DNA of 64,000 nucleotides from Euclidia mi (Eukaryota; Arthropoda; Insecta; Lepidoptera; Erebidae): contig OX123196.2 in NCBI GenBank assembly GCA_944739405.2, positions 72,439,688-72,503,687 of the forward strand, given 5' to 3'. This document shows positions 59,986 to 62,672 of this stretch, piece by piece. Numbering within the stretch: position 1 is the first letter of the stretch; each line of letters opens with the position of its first letter. The notes below the pieces were generated by a model. The model made no database searches and was not told the DNA's origin. It saw only the letters and a program-made list of their open reading frames with translations. The position numbers and the translations under genes are program-made.

Positions 59986-62672
59986 CACCTGTACTATGGT
60001 CTCGATGGTGTGCAGCAGCGTCATGGCGAGTTCTGCGGCGAGCGCGGCGGCGAGGTGCGGCGCGGGCGCGGGCGGCGCGTGCTGGTCGCTGCGGGCCCCA
60101 CCGCGCACCCAGTCCTTGCGCCAGCGCTCCCGCCGCCACGCGCCGTGCGCGTTTGTTGTGCCACCGCCTAACGGAACACATCATTTACATTGGAAATAGA
60201 AAACAAAGTAATCAAAGAAAAAAAACGCATGTTTGGGCATAGATTTGAACAAGGCTTTTGACTGTGATGATCACAGTATTATTATACCCTAAGCTTGTCC
60301 TCGTAATAATGCCCTAAATTAAATAACTCATTTTCATATATCGAGCTAAAAAGACAACAAATTGAACGACACAGATTTATTAATCATCATCTAAGTTCAG
60401 TCAAAGTATTAGTGGGTGTACCACAAGGGTTTTGTGCTAGGTCCATTACTTTTATTGCAGCGAATAACGAACTGCCAAACATTTTATAAGTCTGCAATAA
60501 TCTTACAACAACATTGTTATCGATATAGTGCACTGTAAAGTAAGACATATTTTTATGGTACACTCAGCGTCGAGACTGTAGCAATGAAAATGTGGCTAAC
60601 TTATTAATAATATTTGCAGCCTAACCTGTCCCACTGCAGGGCAAAGGCCTCCCTACCCTCTTTCCATATCTCTCTATCCTGCCAGAGTCGCCATGCAATG
60701 TGCGATGGGAGTTCAATGGAATCAACTGTGTTCTTTGACTGTCGCAATGCTTAAACCTATATACTAACAATAAGGTAGAGGTGCACTACACTACATTAGC
60801 ATTCTGCACACCTGCTACAATAAGTGTGCCAAATTTCTTAATTCTCCGTTCGCGCATTTCTCGTAAAAAGGGATCTCAAAATTTCGCTTCACGTAATAAT
60901 ATATAGATAGGTAATTACATCCTTAAATAATACTAATACTGTGGGTTACCATTCTATCTCCATAGGCATTATAAGGGTTAATTCCCACGTGATTACTCCA
61001 GTTCTCAATAATTTGTCCCCAAAAATTAAAACATTCCTTAATTTAAGGCTCTATTTATAAAAGTGGTCAGAAAAGAGCGTAATAACTATAGGCCAATTAC
61101 TCTTTTTCCTATTTTATGCAAATTAAGTATATTAGTGTTATTCAGCTGATTATTAGATTTTTTAAATAAACGCAACATAATTAAACAGGAACAAAACGGG
61201 TTTCAGCGAAGTAGATCAAAATACCACTTGTAGACATATTATTTTATATGAGCAAAGCCTTTGACTTTGTTAAACATAAAACCCTACTCAACAAATGTGA
61301 TAATTTATAAACCCTACTCAACAAATGTGATAATCACTGATAAATACGGCATCAGGGAAGTAGCATTGACTAGATAGAAAGCTTCCTAATTGGGCGCTAT
61401 CAACAGGTCGAGATTAATAACTTAAACGATGAGCTAGAATTAACGGCCAGTATTTTCTTATTCAGATTCAACAGAATGAGTCCCCGCAGGGAGCATGTTG
61501 GGACCCCTTTTATTTTTGCTGTACATAAATGACTTACCTGATTTTATAAATTTTCTTTATCAGTGTCGTAAATTAAAAAAATAATTATAAATAGTTGTAC
61601 AATGCTCAATAAAGTGACATATTATTTACTTATTATAATGTTTATTGCTGATTAAAACCTAGTTTTCAATATTATTTCCGATATATTCCGTTTTCGATTG
61701 TTTTTATTGTATACATTTGCATGCTTTATCTGGGCAGATTATATTTGCATCGATTCTAAACCACCTATGTAATACCTGGTACTACCTTTATTCTATGCAA
61801 ATAAACCACATTTAATTTAAAAATAGACACAGCAAACGTTTAAGTTTGATTTGGATCAAGCATATCGACCCAATTTTAAACAATTTTTATTTGATAATAT
61901 CACAAGTTTAATATTTAAGTACACGTACCTTTACGCCTCATAATGAAGTCAGACCGGGCAGAGCCCTGTCCCAGTATGACGTCCTCCAGCTTGGCCTTGA
62001 TGTCCGTCGTCTTGCGGACGTTCTGTTGAGCGCATTTCATTATCTCCTTGCGACCCTGGACGCAAATGAACCGTTTGTTGTGATTTCGTACGAAATATAC
62101 TACTGCAAGTTACGAAATGCCACTTGCAGGAGGATTTCTGAGAAGAAGCTCCATTTAGTTAAAGGAAGGCTTGTAAGGAAAATATGCGAACTCGATTTTT
62201 TTGTAATGGACCTGAAAATAAATGAAATGCTATGGTTTTGGGTTCCTAAACATGATGTAACATAATTATGTACACATTTCTGTAGTTAGTGTATCCTAAG
62301 ATCTAAGATGACAGCCTTGAATCGCATGAGTATCGATATGAGTGTAGTTAGCAGGTACCTTGTTAAGTTCATTGCGAGTTCCAAGACAATTTAACTTTCC
62401 CCAGGTCTGCACGAGTGTCAAAACTCGTTGTCATCGATGGTCTCTGCTGCTGAACCTGGCTACATAGGTGGAAAAGCGGGTGAGAAAGGTACCTTGTACT
62501 CCTGGCACTTGAAGCAGAGGTCGATGAGCGCCAGCAGGTCGTGCACCTTGGCGGCTGACAGCTCCTGCACGCAGGCGGCCAGCGCCGAGCGCTCTGCGTT
62601 CTTCAGCACCCACGCCAGGCACATCAGCAGATTGCGGCTCGTCTCGCTGTTCAGCGGGGGGCGGTTCGTCTG
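2511..62672 (-). CDS. DOCK-C family Rho GEF (DOCK6/7/8, Zir-like), ten internal exons, both ends outside window
   Basis: Ten minus-strand exons join without a frame break: 62493-62672, 61929-62055, 59989-60167, 34553-34687, 34241-34381, 33699-33857, 32936-33112, 16712-16885, 6095-6225 and 2511-2682, 525 codons in all. All have GT donors and AG acceptors. The translation follows vertebrate DOCK7 in order: [93 protein letters not shown] and FGTYFRVSFYG. Known for the family: DOCK-C proteins activate Rac and/or Cdc42 through DHR2 at the membrane and cytoskeleton. The window covers the helical region between DHR1 and DHR2 and the first part of DHR2. The Drosophila counterpart should be Zir. Two introns are expanded by arrays derived from the preceding exon. 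Subfamily DOCK-C is confident; which of DOCK6/7/8 is not meaningful in an insect. Confidence 0.95.
3170..3460 (-). mobile_element. Non-LTR retrotransposon RT fragment, 3' part of a LINE split by the 3461-5181 element
   Basis: The minus strand encodes FCDLSKAFDCVEHDTLIRKL, then RHYGLSSSALHLLTSYLSNR and, after a frame change, VPQGSILGP. These are reverse transcriptase motifs of the jockey/RTE-like class. The upstream half of the same LINE is at 5184-5621, and the frame resumes across the intervening element. Confidence 0.85.
3461..5181. mobile_element. 1.7-kb DNA element with TA target duplication and GTAGGGRAGCC inverted termini
   Basis: The left end starts GTAGGGGAGCC and contains GGGATTTACTCGAGGGCGTC. 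The right end, reversed, starts GTAGGGAAGCC and contains TTGGGATTTACTCGAGCGTC, giving imperfect termini of about 50 bp. TA flanks both sides (3459-3460 and 5182-5183). Removing the element restores a continuous RT reading frame, which confirms its borders. No transposase is visible in the interior, so it is probably non-autonomous. A TA duplication fits Tc1/mariner- or piggyBac-like families, but I cannot assign it. Confidence 0.75.
5184..5621 (-). mobile_element. Non-LTR retrotransposon fragment, linker and start of RT
   Basis: A 99-codon minus-strand frame (5322-5621) reads like the endonuclease-RT linker of jockey-like ORF2 (KVKMIWNTINFDTG... SKVAMAFESFFTGIPV). Nearer the DNA element, minus frames give QFCFTRGRSTTDASVIELIK when the two flanks are joined, a canonical RT block. 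A short SINE-like piece (CACCTCTGCCTACC) lies at about 5280-5335. Confidence 0.75.
5622..6094. other. Intron, nothing recognised
   Basis: AT-rich DOCK intron sequence immediately downstream of exon i in the transcript. No coding, repeat or RNA signal was recognised. Confidence 0.6.
6095..6225 (-). CDS. DOCK exon i (43 codons + 2 nt), DHR2 lobe A
   Basis: It encodes [20 protein letters not shown], then [20 protein letters not shown] and NIH plus AG of a split serine codon. It matches [20 protein letters not shown] and [10 protein letters not shown] of DOCK7 lobe A. The acceptor is TTTCTATAG|GCGTTG and the donor CACAG|GTACAT. It joins exon h in phase 0 across array 1, showing that the real h donor gives an open message if all decoys are ignored. 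Confidence 0.96.
6516..7485 (-). pseudogene. Mariner transposase pseudogene
   Basis: A conceptual ATG at 7485 starts MSESNEEIRYILKFYNKKGK and then hits a stop (VY*). Downstream frames decay. The C-terminal third (6516-6818) is open and contains HHDNARPHISLATQ and YSSDLAPSDFHLFQSLQNSL, the mariner catalytic region and its following block. The first catalytic segment is scattered over frames around 6900-7100. The family is mariner of the DD34D class by motif. Multiple stops make it inactive. Confidence 0.88.
7519..7748 (+). mobile_element. SINE with (ATGT)n tail inserted in the mariner
   Basis: The 230-bp insert ends CTACCCCTTCGGGGAAACAG, GCGTGAGTCT and an ATGT microsatellite, a tail style seen in lepidopteran SINEs. 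It is flanked by an 11-bp direct repeat AAATAAAAATC at 7508-7518 and 7749-7759, so it inserted by retrotransposition after the mariner had landed. Confidence 0.8.
7985..8330 (-). mobile_element. Possible LINE RT fragment next to array 1
   Basis: The minus strand gives GMPQGGDFAPLLLF near 7985-8030, resembling the RT block G.PQG..L.PLLF, preceded by a weakly RT-like frame. Very short and degenerate. The rest of 7913-8384 shows nothing else. Confidence 0.45.
8385..16786 (-). repeat. Array 1: 70-copy tandem array of exon-h tail + 5' splice site + 10-bp minisatellite
   Basis: Counting the TACCTGCAGC landmark gives 70 copies, at 8411, 8533, 8645 and so on to 16709. Each unit holds the final 75 bp of exon h (25 codons), the donor CAG|GTACGC, then GCGCTC plus n copies of a 10-bp motif (GAGTGGTGGC on the plus strand). 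n is mostly 2 or 3, occasionally 4, 5 or 8, giving periods of 112, 122, 132, 142 or 172 bp. Units are nearly identical, with rare substitutions such as CTCAAGG for CTCGAGG at 11633, 12945, 13057, 13169 and 13759. The distal edge (8385-8400) is degenerate. No acceptor-like site with a pyrimidine tract precedes the copied exon part. All minus-strand frames stay open over kilobases. Confidence 0.97.
16712..16885 (-). CDS. DOCK exon h (58 codons, phase 0/0), start of DHR2 lobe A, parent of array 1
   Basis: The acceptor is GTTGTGTAG|CGCTCG and the donor CTGCAG|GTACGC. It encodes [20 protein letters not shown], then QTLAGGRGAALLQRVTHNAL and DESCADALHHHLTHLELQ. The first half matches [22 protein letters not shown] of DOCK7. 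The second half is a shortened form of the variable loop before the lobe-A helix that continues in exon i ([11 protein letters not shown]). The last 75 bp (16712-16786), the donor and a 10-bp minisatellite are amplified down to 8385. This is the authentic copy because it alone has the upstream half and an acceptor. Confidence 0.95.
16890..17310 (+). mobile_element. Jockey-like LINE ORF2 remnant, left part
   Basis: Broken plus frames read KENAAEKLLTNPKYAAYIKD and SSLPNHMFSE followed by FTYYFNSV, typical of the linker between endonuclease and RT in jockey-like ORF2. It is separated from its continuation (17563-18303) by the palindromic insertion. The exact left border is unclear. Confidence 0.6.
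17323..17562. repeat. Palindromic insertion: 80-bp perfect inverted arms, 47-bp loop
   Basis: Arms at 17323-17402 and 17450-17529 are perfectly complementary by eye, with a 47-bp loop. They include TATTTAGCGGGTCTTAGTCG and its reverse complement. CTTGCTGATATT occurs at 17311-17322 and again at 17563-17574, so the palindrome with a 33-bp tail sits between 12-bp direct repeats inside a LINE frame. It could be a foldback MITE. Its transcript would form a very stable hairpin. Confidence 0.85.
17563..18303 (+). mobile_element. Jockey-like LINE RT remnant, right part, cut by the gypsy element
   Basis: Frames read LADIDTSKDVGPYDIQSILI, YSGEFLTHWKISSIKPSQKN and, after shifts, DIAEAMDDGQEVHAVYTEFR plus KAFGLINHYVLLARIG. 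These are the RT blocks GPDGIP, WK.S.I.PI.K.GD and the YTDFSKAFD region. Multiple stops. The sequence ends at the 4-bp target site AGAT of the gypsy insertion and does not obviously resume at 25253, so the gypsy sits at the LINE/foldback border. Confidence 0.8.
18304..18691 (+). repeat. Gypsy 5' LTR
   Basis: 388 bp, TG...CA ends, with a TATA-like CATATATACC at about 18383-18392 as the likely promoter. Same length as the 3' LTR, with no difference seen on reading. Confidence 0.95.
18692..19187 (+). other. Gypsy untranslated leader with primer-binding site
   Basis: The primer-binding-site candidate begins two bases after the LTR (TGGCGCCCAAT at 18693). The primer tRNA cannot be named from this alone. 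The rest is AT-rich leader without a start codon that competes with the gag ATG at 19188. Confidence 0.7.
19188..20483 (+). CDS. gag: Gypsy gag polyprotein
   Basis: 431 codons from ATG 19188 to TAG 20481-20483. The middle part carries a retrotransposon gag signature (FSGDALVWYRSVKNNVKTWL, then a basic LLKRDFSP). The C-terminus has a zinc knuckle CVRCRCNSHSLRNC (C-X2-C-X4-H-X4-C) and a second one CFKCGTKGFKVSDC in which the histidine is phenylalanine. A third Cys pair follows. Role: forms the particle that packages element RNA. The reading frame is uninterrupted, as expected of a young copy. It overlaps the pol frame at its stop codon. Confidence 0.92.
   Translation: MAYIINFSLLTKAELEYETTIRGVSKPDDPRKQIAKLSVKIPSEDILSSPFPPEEDVAEVEKSLLRSNRHLSMLEANYTSELQQKVETVLHHCFHRLNRVDTGSLDIKKIESVWNKFNDLYAKLQLITRRSSRSDCSVAEGNTSYNYDRKLFSELGKFKFNGKSCVRSFIEKIDEFMSCRSIPHDKMLSFAFEIFSGDALVWYRSVKNNVKTWLELCELLKRDFSPHNYDYRLMTEIRQRSQGENESITIYVAKMHGLFSRLSSPIADSEKLEILLNNIRPCYTNCLLTAKVVDVDSLVEVCRLFENYQSRSKQFSEPPKVSKNTVAPDLAYNYPFSNFSSNKNVYNHNNFNKYNSVADTSRYKSVPQVNAVSSTSNINKTFCVRCRCNSHSLRNCRQPHYLICFKCGTKGFKVSDCPNCKSKSTPTVSKN
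20474..20480 (+). promoter_or_regulatory. -1 ribosomal frameshift site between gag and pol
   Basis: A AAA AAC in the gag frame is a canonical X XXY YYZ slippery heptamer and is followed at once by the gag TAG. Slipping back one base puts ribosomes into a pol frame that stays open to 23713. A downstream stimulatory structure was not identified. Confidence 0.85.
20480..23713 (+). CDS. pol: Gypsy pol polyprotein (protease, RT, RNase H, integrase)
   Basis: About 1,078 codons, open from the frameshift site to TAA 23711-23713, with no ATG needed if made by -1 frameshift. Order: aspartic protease LLDSGS (residue ~62-67); RT with LDLSKSFWQ, FKRMPFGLTNAP and the catalytic CFIDDI (~374), where most relatives have YxDD; RNase H with HSDASDFGLGA (~527) and YTDHAALKW; integrase with an HHCC zinc region (HLGIFKTY... 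CEPC), DDE residues at ISIDLIGP, VLDNGKQF (~857) and SVERYNK; and a GPY/F-like basic end. Copies and integrates the element. No stops or frame breaks. Confidence 0.94.
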   Translation, partial: LVNKDCGKSNYTTNCNKTEWNNWLDFLKKFFNSYHISSIRNSKVEYLPYVTLKLNGIPTTGLLDSGSCVTILGNNLHNLFLKDNVLDKSKPLRLITAGGERFESLGSVFLPFEFQDKLINLEVHVVPGIQNSLILGMDFWRSFGLFPNKLESVLIVNKSDAQVMELQAVPPTHLVSYDHLTVDQRATADNIISKFTDISYEKRGLGCTNIISHSIDTGDCPPIRQRFYRMSPDKQRILIKHLDDMLSEDVVERSESPWSNPVILTPKKNGELRFCLDSRKLNSVTKKDAYSLPYISEILDNLRDAKYLSSLDLSKSFWQTLIKEEDRCKTAFYIPTRGTFQFKRMPFGLTNAPATQQRLVDILFYGPEFENKVFCFIDDIICITSSFSEHITLLLRILDKLKSANLTINLEKCQFFRDKLKYLGYVVDSSGLHPDPDKVNSMKNYPTPSNRKEVRRFLGAASWYRRFIPNFSSIAAPLNKLTSQSKNAPPFCWTTEANEAFNNLKNCLISSSVLACPDYSQPFEIHSDASDFGLGAILCQRLNGEERVIAYYSKSLSKQEKNYSATEREALAVLSAIEHWRCYVENGKKFIVYTDHAALKWFLTLNNPTGRLARWGVRLSSYNFEIRHRRGSDNVLPDFLSRSLPVSAIANDINIDINPNQNLPVSTNDPWYLNIYKGCLSSPTSFVNYQVINNKLYCFKKTLNPLTREFQWKEVIPSDQRTDILRENHSSPTAGHLGIFKTYKRLALNYFWPGMYSDVVKFVSSCEPCITHKHQNHPNLGLMGKPKSCQKPFQTISIDLIGPLPPSRKQNTFIFVVSCCFSKYCLLFPIKRATAEVITKILEENVFLVHGIPSTIVLDNGKQFISATFKSMLSKYKIPNLHFTPLYTPHVNSVERYNKTIITAISTFIESDHRIWDTLITKVQFALNCAVSEVTGYSPNFLVFGREVITCGSQYIDKEFNSNMVLEPRDGYAETLGCLSSIFEKVHSALLSAHQRNCSSYNLRRKPAEFNVGDIVWRRTFLLSDKDKYFSKKLAPKFIKCKIASKKSPLVYKLNDMAGKPLGEWHIKDLKLINFKE
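23714..24860 (+). other. Gypsy 3' untranslated interval, no env
   Basis: 1,147 bp without a supported frame. It contains a tRNA-like stretch around 23963-24030 (TGGCTCAATGGTTAAAAAG and a B-box-like GTTCGATTC) and an inverted pair AATTTTCCTTAGGGAAAATC near 24820, and ends in the G-rich tract. It may be the relic of a lost third frame or captured host DNA. Confidence 0.6.
24861..25248 (+). repeat. Gypsy 3' LTR
   Basis: 388 bp. Reading it against 18304-18691 I found no difference. Ends in GCGACA, then target duplicate AGAT. Confidence 0.95.
25353..25391 (+). repeat. Transib left terminal inverted repeat (7-23-9, RSS-like)
   Basis: CACTAAC (25353-25359), 23-bp spacer (25360-25382), ACAAAAGTA (25383-25391). 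The CAC start and ACAAAA core match the conserved parts of the vertebrate 23-spacer recombination signal. Confidence 0.88.
25420..25744 (+). mobile_element. LINE 3' tail nested in the Transib
   Basis: A decayed C-terminal frame and untranslated tail (TAATGGGCTTTAGAATCCCA... TTTCCTATC) end in repeated AATA units at 25721-25744, typical of jockey/CR1-like LINE tails. It lies between the Transib left end and the transposase promoter region. Confidence 0.6.
25948..28298 (+). pseudogene. Transib/RAG1-like transposase, two exons, one in-frame stop
   Basis: Exon 1 is 25948-25966 (MESEEQ, donor CAAG|GTATGT). Exon 2 starts 26272 after TTTTTTTGCAG. The frame stays open to a TAG at 27630-27632 and resumes in the same frame to 28298. 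The TAG falls in LPLKK*QAR, where related proteins have Trp. Motifs align with RAG1: first Asp in GCDGSHQ, second in TMVDAKIC, zinc ligands CYIC and HKILVH, and catalytic Glu in SEEAAEARNK. About 670 codons in total. Known role: cut-and-paste transposition through hairpin-forming DDE chemistry. Inactive as read, unless the stop is an error or is read through. Confidence 0.9.
28422..28460 (-). repeat. Transib right terminal inverted repeat (7-23-9, RSS-like)
   Basis: Read on the minus strand: CACTAAC, 23-bp spacer, ACAAAATTA. Same spacing as the left end. Differences from the left end are confined to the spacer and the nonamer tail. Confidence 0.88.
28845..28915 (-). other. tRNA-like sequence in foldback left arm
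   Basis: The minus strand shows an A-box-like TGGTGATAGTTGTGCGGATA and B-box-like GGGTTCAAAATCC. It is the inverted counterpart of 30345-30418. Probably a polymerase III-type promoter module within the element rather than a working tRNA. Confidence 0.45.
28919..29193. mobile_element. Solo LTR (275 bp) in the foldback left arm
   Basis: Starts TGTGACGTCGCG and ends GTAACGTTACA, with a TATA-like CATATAAATA at 28975-28984. A 4-bp duplication TCAG flanks it (28915-28918 and 29194-29197). The opposite arm has the unoccupied site (TTATCAGTTCACAGC, reversed), proving a clean insertion. Its first ten bases match the 18304 gypsy LTR, but the rest differs. Confidence 0.85.
29303..30254. other. Foldback interior, no gene recognised
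   Basis: Short frames only (at most 74 codons). No transposase motif or RNA gene was recognised. Confidence 0.5.
30345..30418 (+). other. tRNA-like sequence in foldback right arm
   Basis: The plus strand shows TTAGCCTTGCGTTTAACGCA and the B-box-like GTGGGTTCAAAGCCC, followed by CGCTCATAACA, matching the left-arm copy in inverted orientation. Confidence 0.45.
30931..31220. other. Intron, nothing recognised
   Basis: AT-rich spacer between the foldback right arm and the 31225-32070 pseudogene. No signal seen. Confidence 0.5.
31225..32070 (-). pseudogene. Degenerate copy of a multicopy insect transposon-like protein
   Basis: Minus frames read PWIPNIVCKTCVESLRLWKN (31819-32067), then after a gap FPKLSANKLKAGIFDGPQIR, LGCNMSIKIQFLHIYLNRFL and, across frameshifts, ERYHQDIRTM and MMADYC. 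I recognise the order VCKTCVE.LR, GCNMSLKIHFLHSHLDFFP and GERFHQDI from a widespread insect repetitive gene family of unknown function. The middle third is deleted and stops are frequent, so it is dead. Confidence 0.65.
32148..32389. mobile_element. hAT-type MITE, 242 bp
   Basis: The ends are CAGTGGCGTAG on the left and CTACGCCACTG on the right, flanked by the 8-bp duplication CGTTGATG (32140-32147 and 32390-32397). The interior is G/C-homopolymer rich with a 17-A run near 32320. No coding capacity. Confidence 0.85.
32574..32774 (+). mobile_element. Lep1-like non-autonomous Helitron fragment
   Basis: Contains AAAGCTGAAGAGTTTGTTTG, CTCAGGAACTACTGGTCCGA and GTTAGATAGCCCATTTACCG, and ends CGGGCTCATCTAGT. 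This matches the abundant lepidopteran Lep1-type Helitron family as I remember it, shortened internally. Confidence 0.7.
32936..33112 (-). CDS. DOCK exon g (59 codons, phase 0/0)
   Basis: It encodes [20 protein letters not shown], then FQEDPEMLLDLMHRIARGYQ and HSPDLRLTWLNNMAQKHME. The match to DOCK7 is nearly residue for residue ([20 protein letters not shown]). The acceptor is GATTGCACAG|GTG and the donor ATGGAG|GTATGT. In the family this lies immediately N-terminal to DHR2 lobe A. The next exon in the transcript is 16 kb away, across the nest of elements. Confidence 0.97.
33113..33698. other. Short DOCK intron, no supported gene
   Basis: A 126-codon minus frame at 33242-33622 is open but shows no recognisable domain, and its codon content looks random. 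It may derive from a transposon. Confidence 0.4.
33699..33857 (-). CDS. DOCK exon f (53 codons, phase 0/0)
   Basis: It encodes [20 protein letters not shown] followed by PTFSEEALRRALKTILVYAE and HDTDLQDSSFPEQ, nearly colinear with human DOCK7 ([20 protein letters not shown]). The donor is GAACAG|GTACGT and the acceptor ATCGTCAG|AACTTC with a weak pyrimidine tract. This is one of the best conserved segments in the window and fixes the DOCK-C assignment. Confidence 0.97.
33858..34240. other. Short DOCK intron, nothing recognised
   Basis: AT-rich, no frame or repeat of note. Confidence 0.6.
34241..34381 (-). CDS. DOCK exon e (47 codons, phase 0/0)
   Basis: The acceptor is GTTGGTCAG|CTGGGC and the donor GGGAAC|GTACGT. 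It encodes LGWSCCGEESGICRVLLRHC, continuing AALSGSTRAHASATLYALMR and QHYQLGN. This matches the DOCK7 stretch LCLRLLRHCSSSISTIRSHA and its SASLYLLMRQNFEIGN end. Very GC-rich. Confidence 0.95.
34553..34687 (-). CDS. DOCK exon d (45 codons, phase 0/0)
   Basis: The acceptor is AATTTACAG|ACATGC and the donor GTCAAG|GTACAC. The exon encodes TCSNMEYGQSVCSAALQVVL, continuing [20 protein letters not shown] and ALIVK. It aligns with the DOCK7 helical repeats around GGVLKVLLHSMACNQS..YLQHCFATQRALVSK. It follows array 2 directly: the last decoy donor lies only about 175 bp upstream in the transcript, at 34873/34874. Confidence 0.95.
34865..60086 (-). repeat. Array 2: ~180-copy tandem array of exon-c tail + 5' splice site + (CA)n
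   Basis: I counted about 180 copies by eye, average spacing ~140 bp. On the minus strand each unit is (CA)n, CTCACCAG, 93 bp copying the end of exon c (31 codons ending TIETIVQ), then donor CAG|GTGACGCA and the next (CA)n. Length varies through the CA tract and through in-frame changes in the Ala/Pro segment (12-bp gain; 6-, 9- or 15-bp losses). A 25-bp loss occurs at 37463, 43258 and 47497, and head-truncated units at 43327 and 47554. The distal edge copy (34871-34960) is divergent, and 34799-34868 is decayed TG sequence. Exon-proximal units (59255-59950) are spaced exactly 139 bp. Confidence 0.97.
59989..60167 (-). CDS. DOCK exon c (2 nt + 59 codons), parent of array 2
   Basis: The acceptor is CCGTTAG|GCGG and the donor GTACAG|GTGACG. 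The translation runs GGTNAHGAWRRERWRKDWV, then an Ala/Pro-rich stretch, then ALAAELAMTLLHTIETIVQ. RWRKDW and the ILDTLEI.VQ-like end match DOCK7. The insect exon replaces the DOCK7 spacer with low-complexity PPAPAPHLAAALAA. Its last 98 bp (59989-60086) plus donor and (CA)n are the unit repeated about 180 times downstream to 34865. This copy is taken as authentic because only it has the upstream exon half with a proper acceptor, and because its phase joins exons b and d. Confidence 0.93.
60235..60490 (+). mobile_element. LINE RT fragment
   Basis: Broken plus frames read IDLNKAFDCDDHSIIIP and VLVGVPQGFCARSITFIAAN, the RT blocks DLSKAFD.V.H and GVPQGS.LGP. Short and heavily mutated. Confidence 0.75.
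60491..61039. other. Intron with a LINE/SINE tail fragment at 60618-60720
   Basis: Positions 60618-60720 carry CCCACTGCAGGGCAAAGGCC, TCCCTACCCTCTTTCCATAT and a CTATCCTGCCAGAG stretch, a dispersed lepidopteran repeat related to 1126-1210. Nothing else recognised. Confidence 0.5.
61040..61560 (+). mobile_element. LINE RT remnant with internal duplication
   Basis: Frames give MSKAFDFVKHKTLLNKCDN and, farther on, GSMLGPLLFLLYINDLPDFI, a classic RT block. AAACCCTACTCAACAAATGT is directly duplicated at about 61277 and 61309. Stops throughout. Confidence 0.8.
61561..61928. other. Intron downstream of DOCK exon b, nothing recognised
   Basis: Very AT-rich. No frame or repeat identified. Confidence 0.55.
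61929..62055 (-). CDS. DOCK exon b (42 codons + 1 nt)
   Basis: The exon begins GRKEIMKCAQ and contains TTDIKAKLEDVILGQGSARSD, aligning with the DOCK7 segment that has KSKDMRAKLEEAILGS.GAR. The acceptor is GCGTCCAG|GGTCGC and the donor AAAG|GTACGT. It ends with one base of a glycine codon that is completed by exon c. In DOCK proteins this is a basic, poorly conserved linker in the helical repeat region, so function cannot be read from it. Confidence 0.93.
62056..62492. other. Intron between DOCK exons a and b
   Basis: A 79-codon plus frame (62026-62265) overlaps exon b antisense and has no recognisable features. No repeat identified. Confidence 0.5.
62493..62672 (-). CDS. DOCK exon a (60 codons, phase 0/0)
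   Basis: This is the most upstream DOCK exon visible. It encodes QTNRPPLNSETSRNLLMCLA and continues to QEYK, matching the DOCK6/7/8 segment with RNLLMCL.WVLKNA before the glycine-lysine linker. The donor is AAG|GTACCT. The acceptor is a tandem NAGNAG (TTGCAGCAG), so the exon may start at 62672 or, three bases later, at 62669, adding or dropping one Gln. GC content is far above the surrounding intron. The exon upstream of it lies beyond 64000, since nothing DOCK-like is visible at 62673-64000. Confidence 0.93.

Noticed and set aside
8385..60086. CRISPR-like regular spacing in the two arrays
   Set aside because: Eukaryotic gene context, spacers are simple repeats rather than unique sequences, and the repeat is an exon end.
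34865..60086. Assembly artefact as the explanation of array 2
   Set aside because: Not excluded, but units carry many distinct substitutions, indels and CA lengths arranged in higher-order blocks, which simple duplication of reads would not create.
34780..60242. Hundreds of Cys/Val-rich plus-strand and His/Thr-rich minus-strand open frames in array 2
   Set aside because: They are translations of (TG/CA)n joined to repeated exon tails; no conserved start, and frames shift with CA length. Not protein genes, though spliced use of the 93-nt segment is kept as a finding.
62026..62265. 79-codon plus frame overlapping DOCK exon b
   Set aside because: Antisense shadow of a conserved exon extended into intron; no recognisable features.
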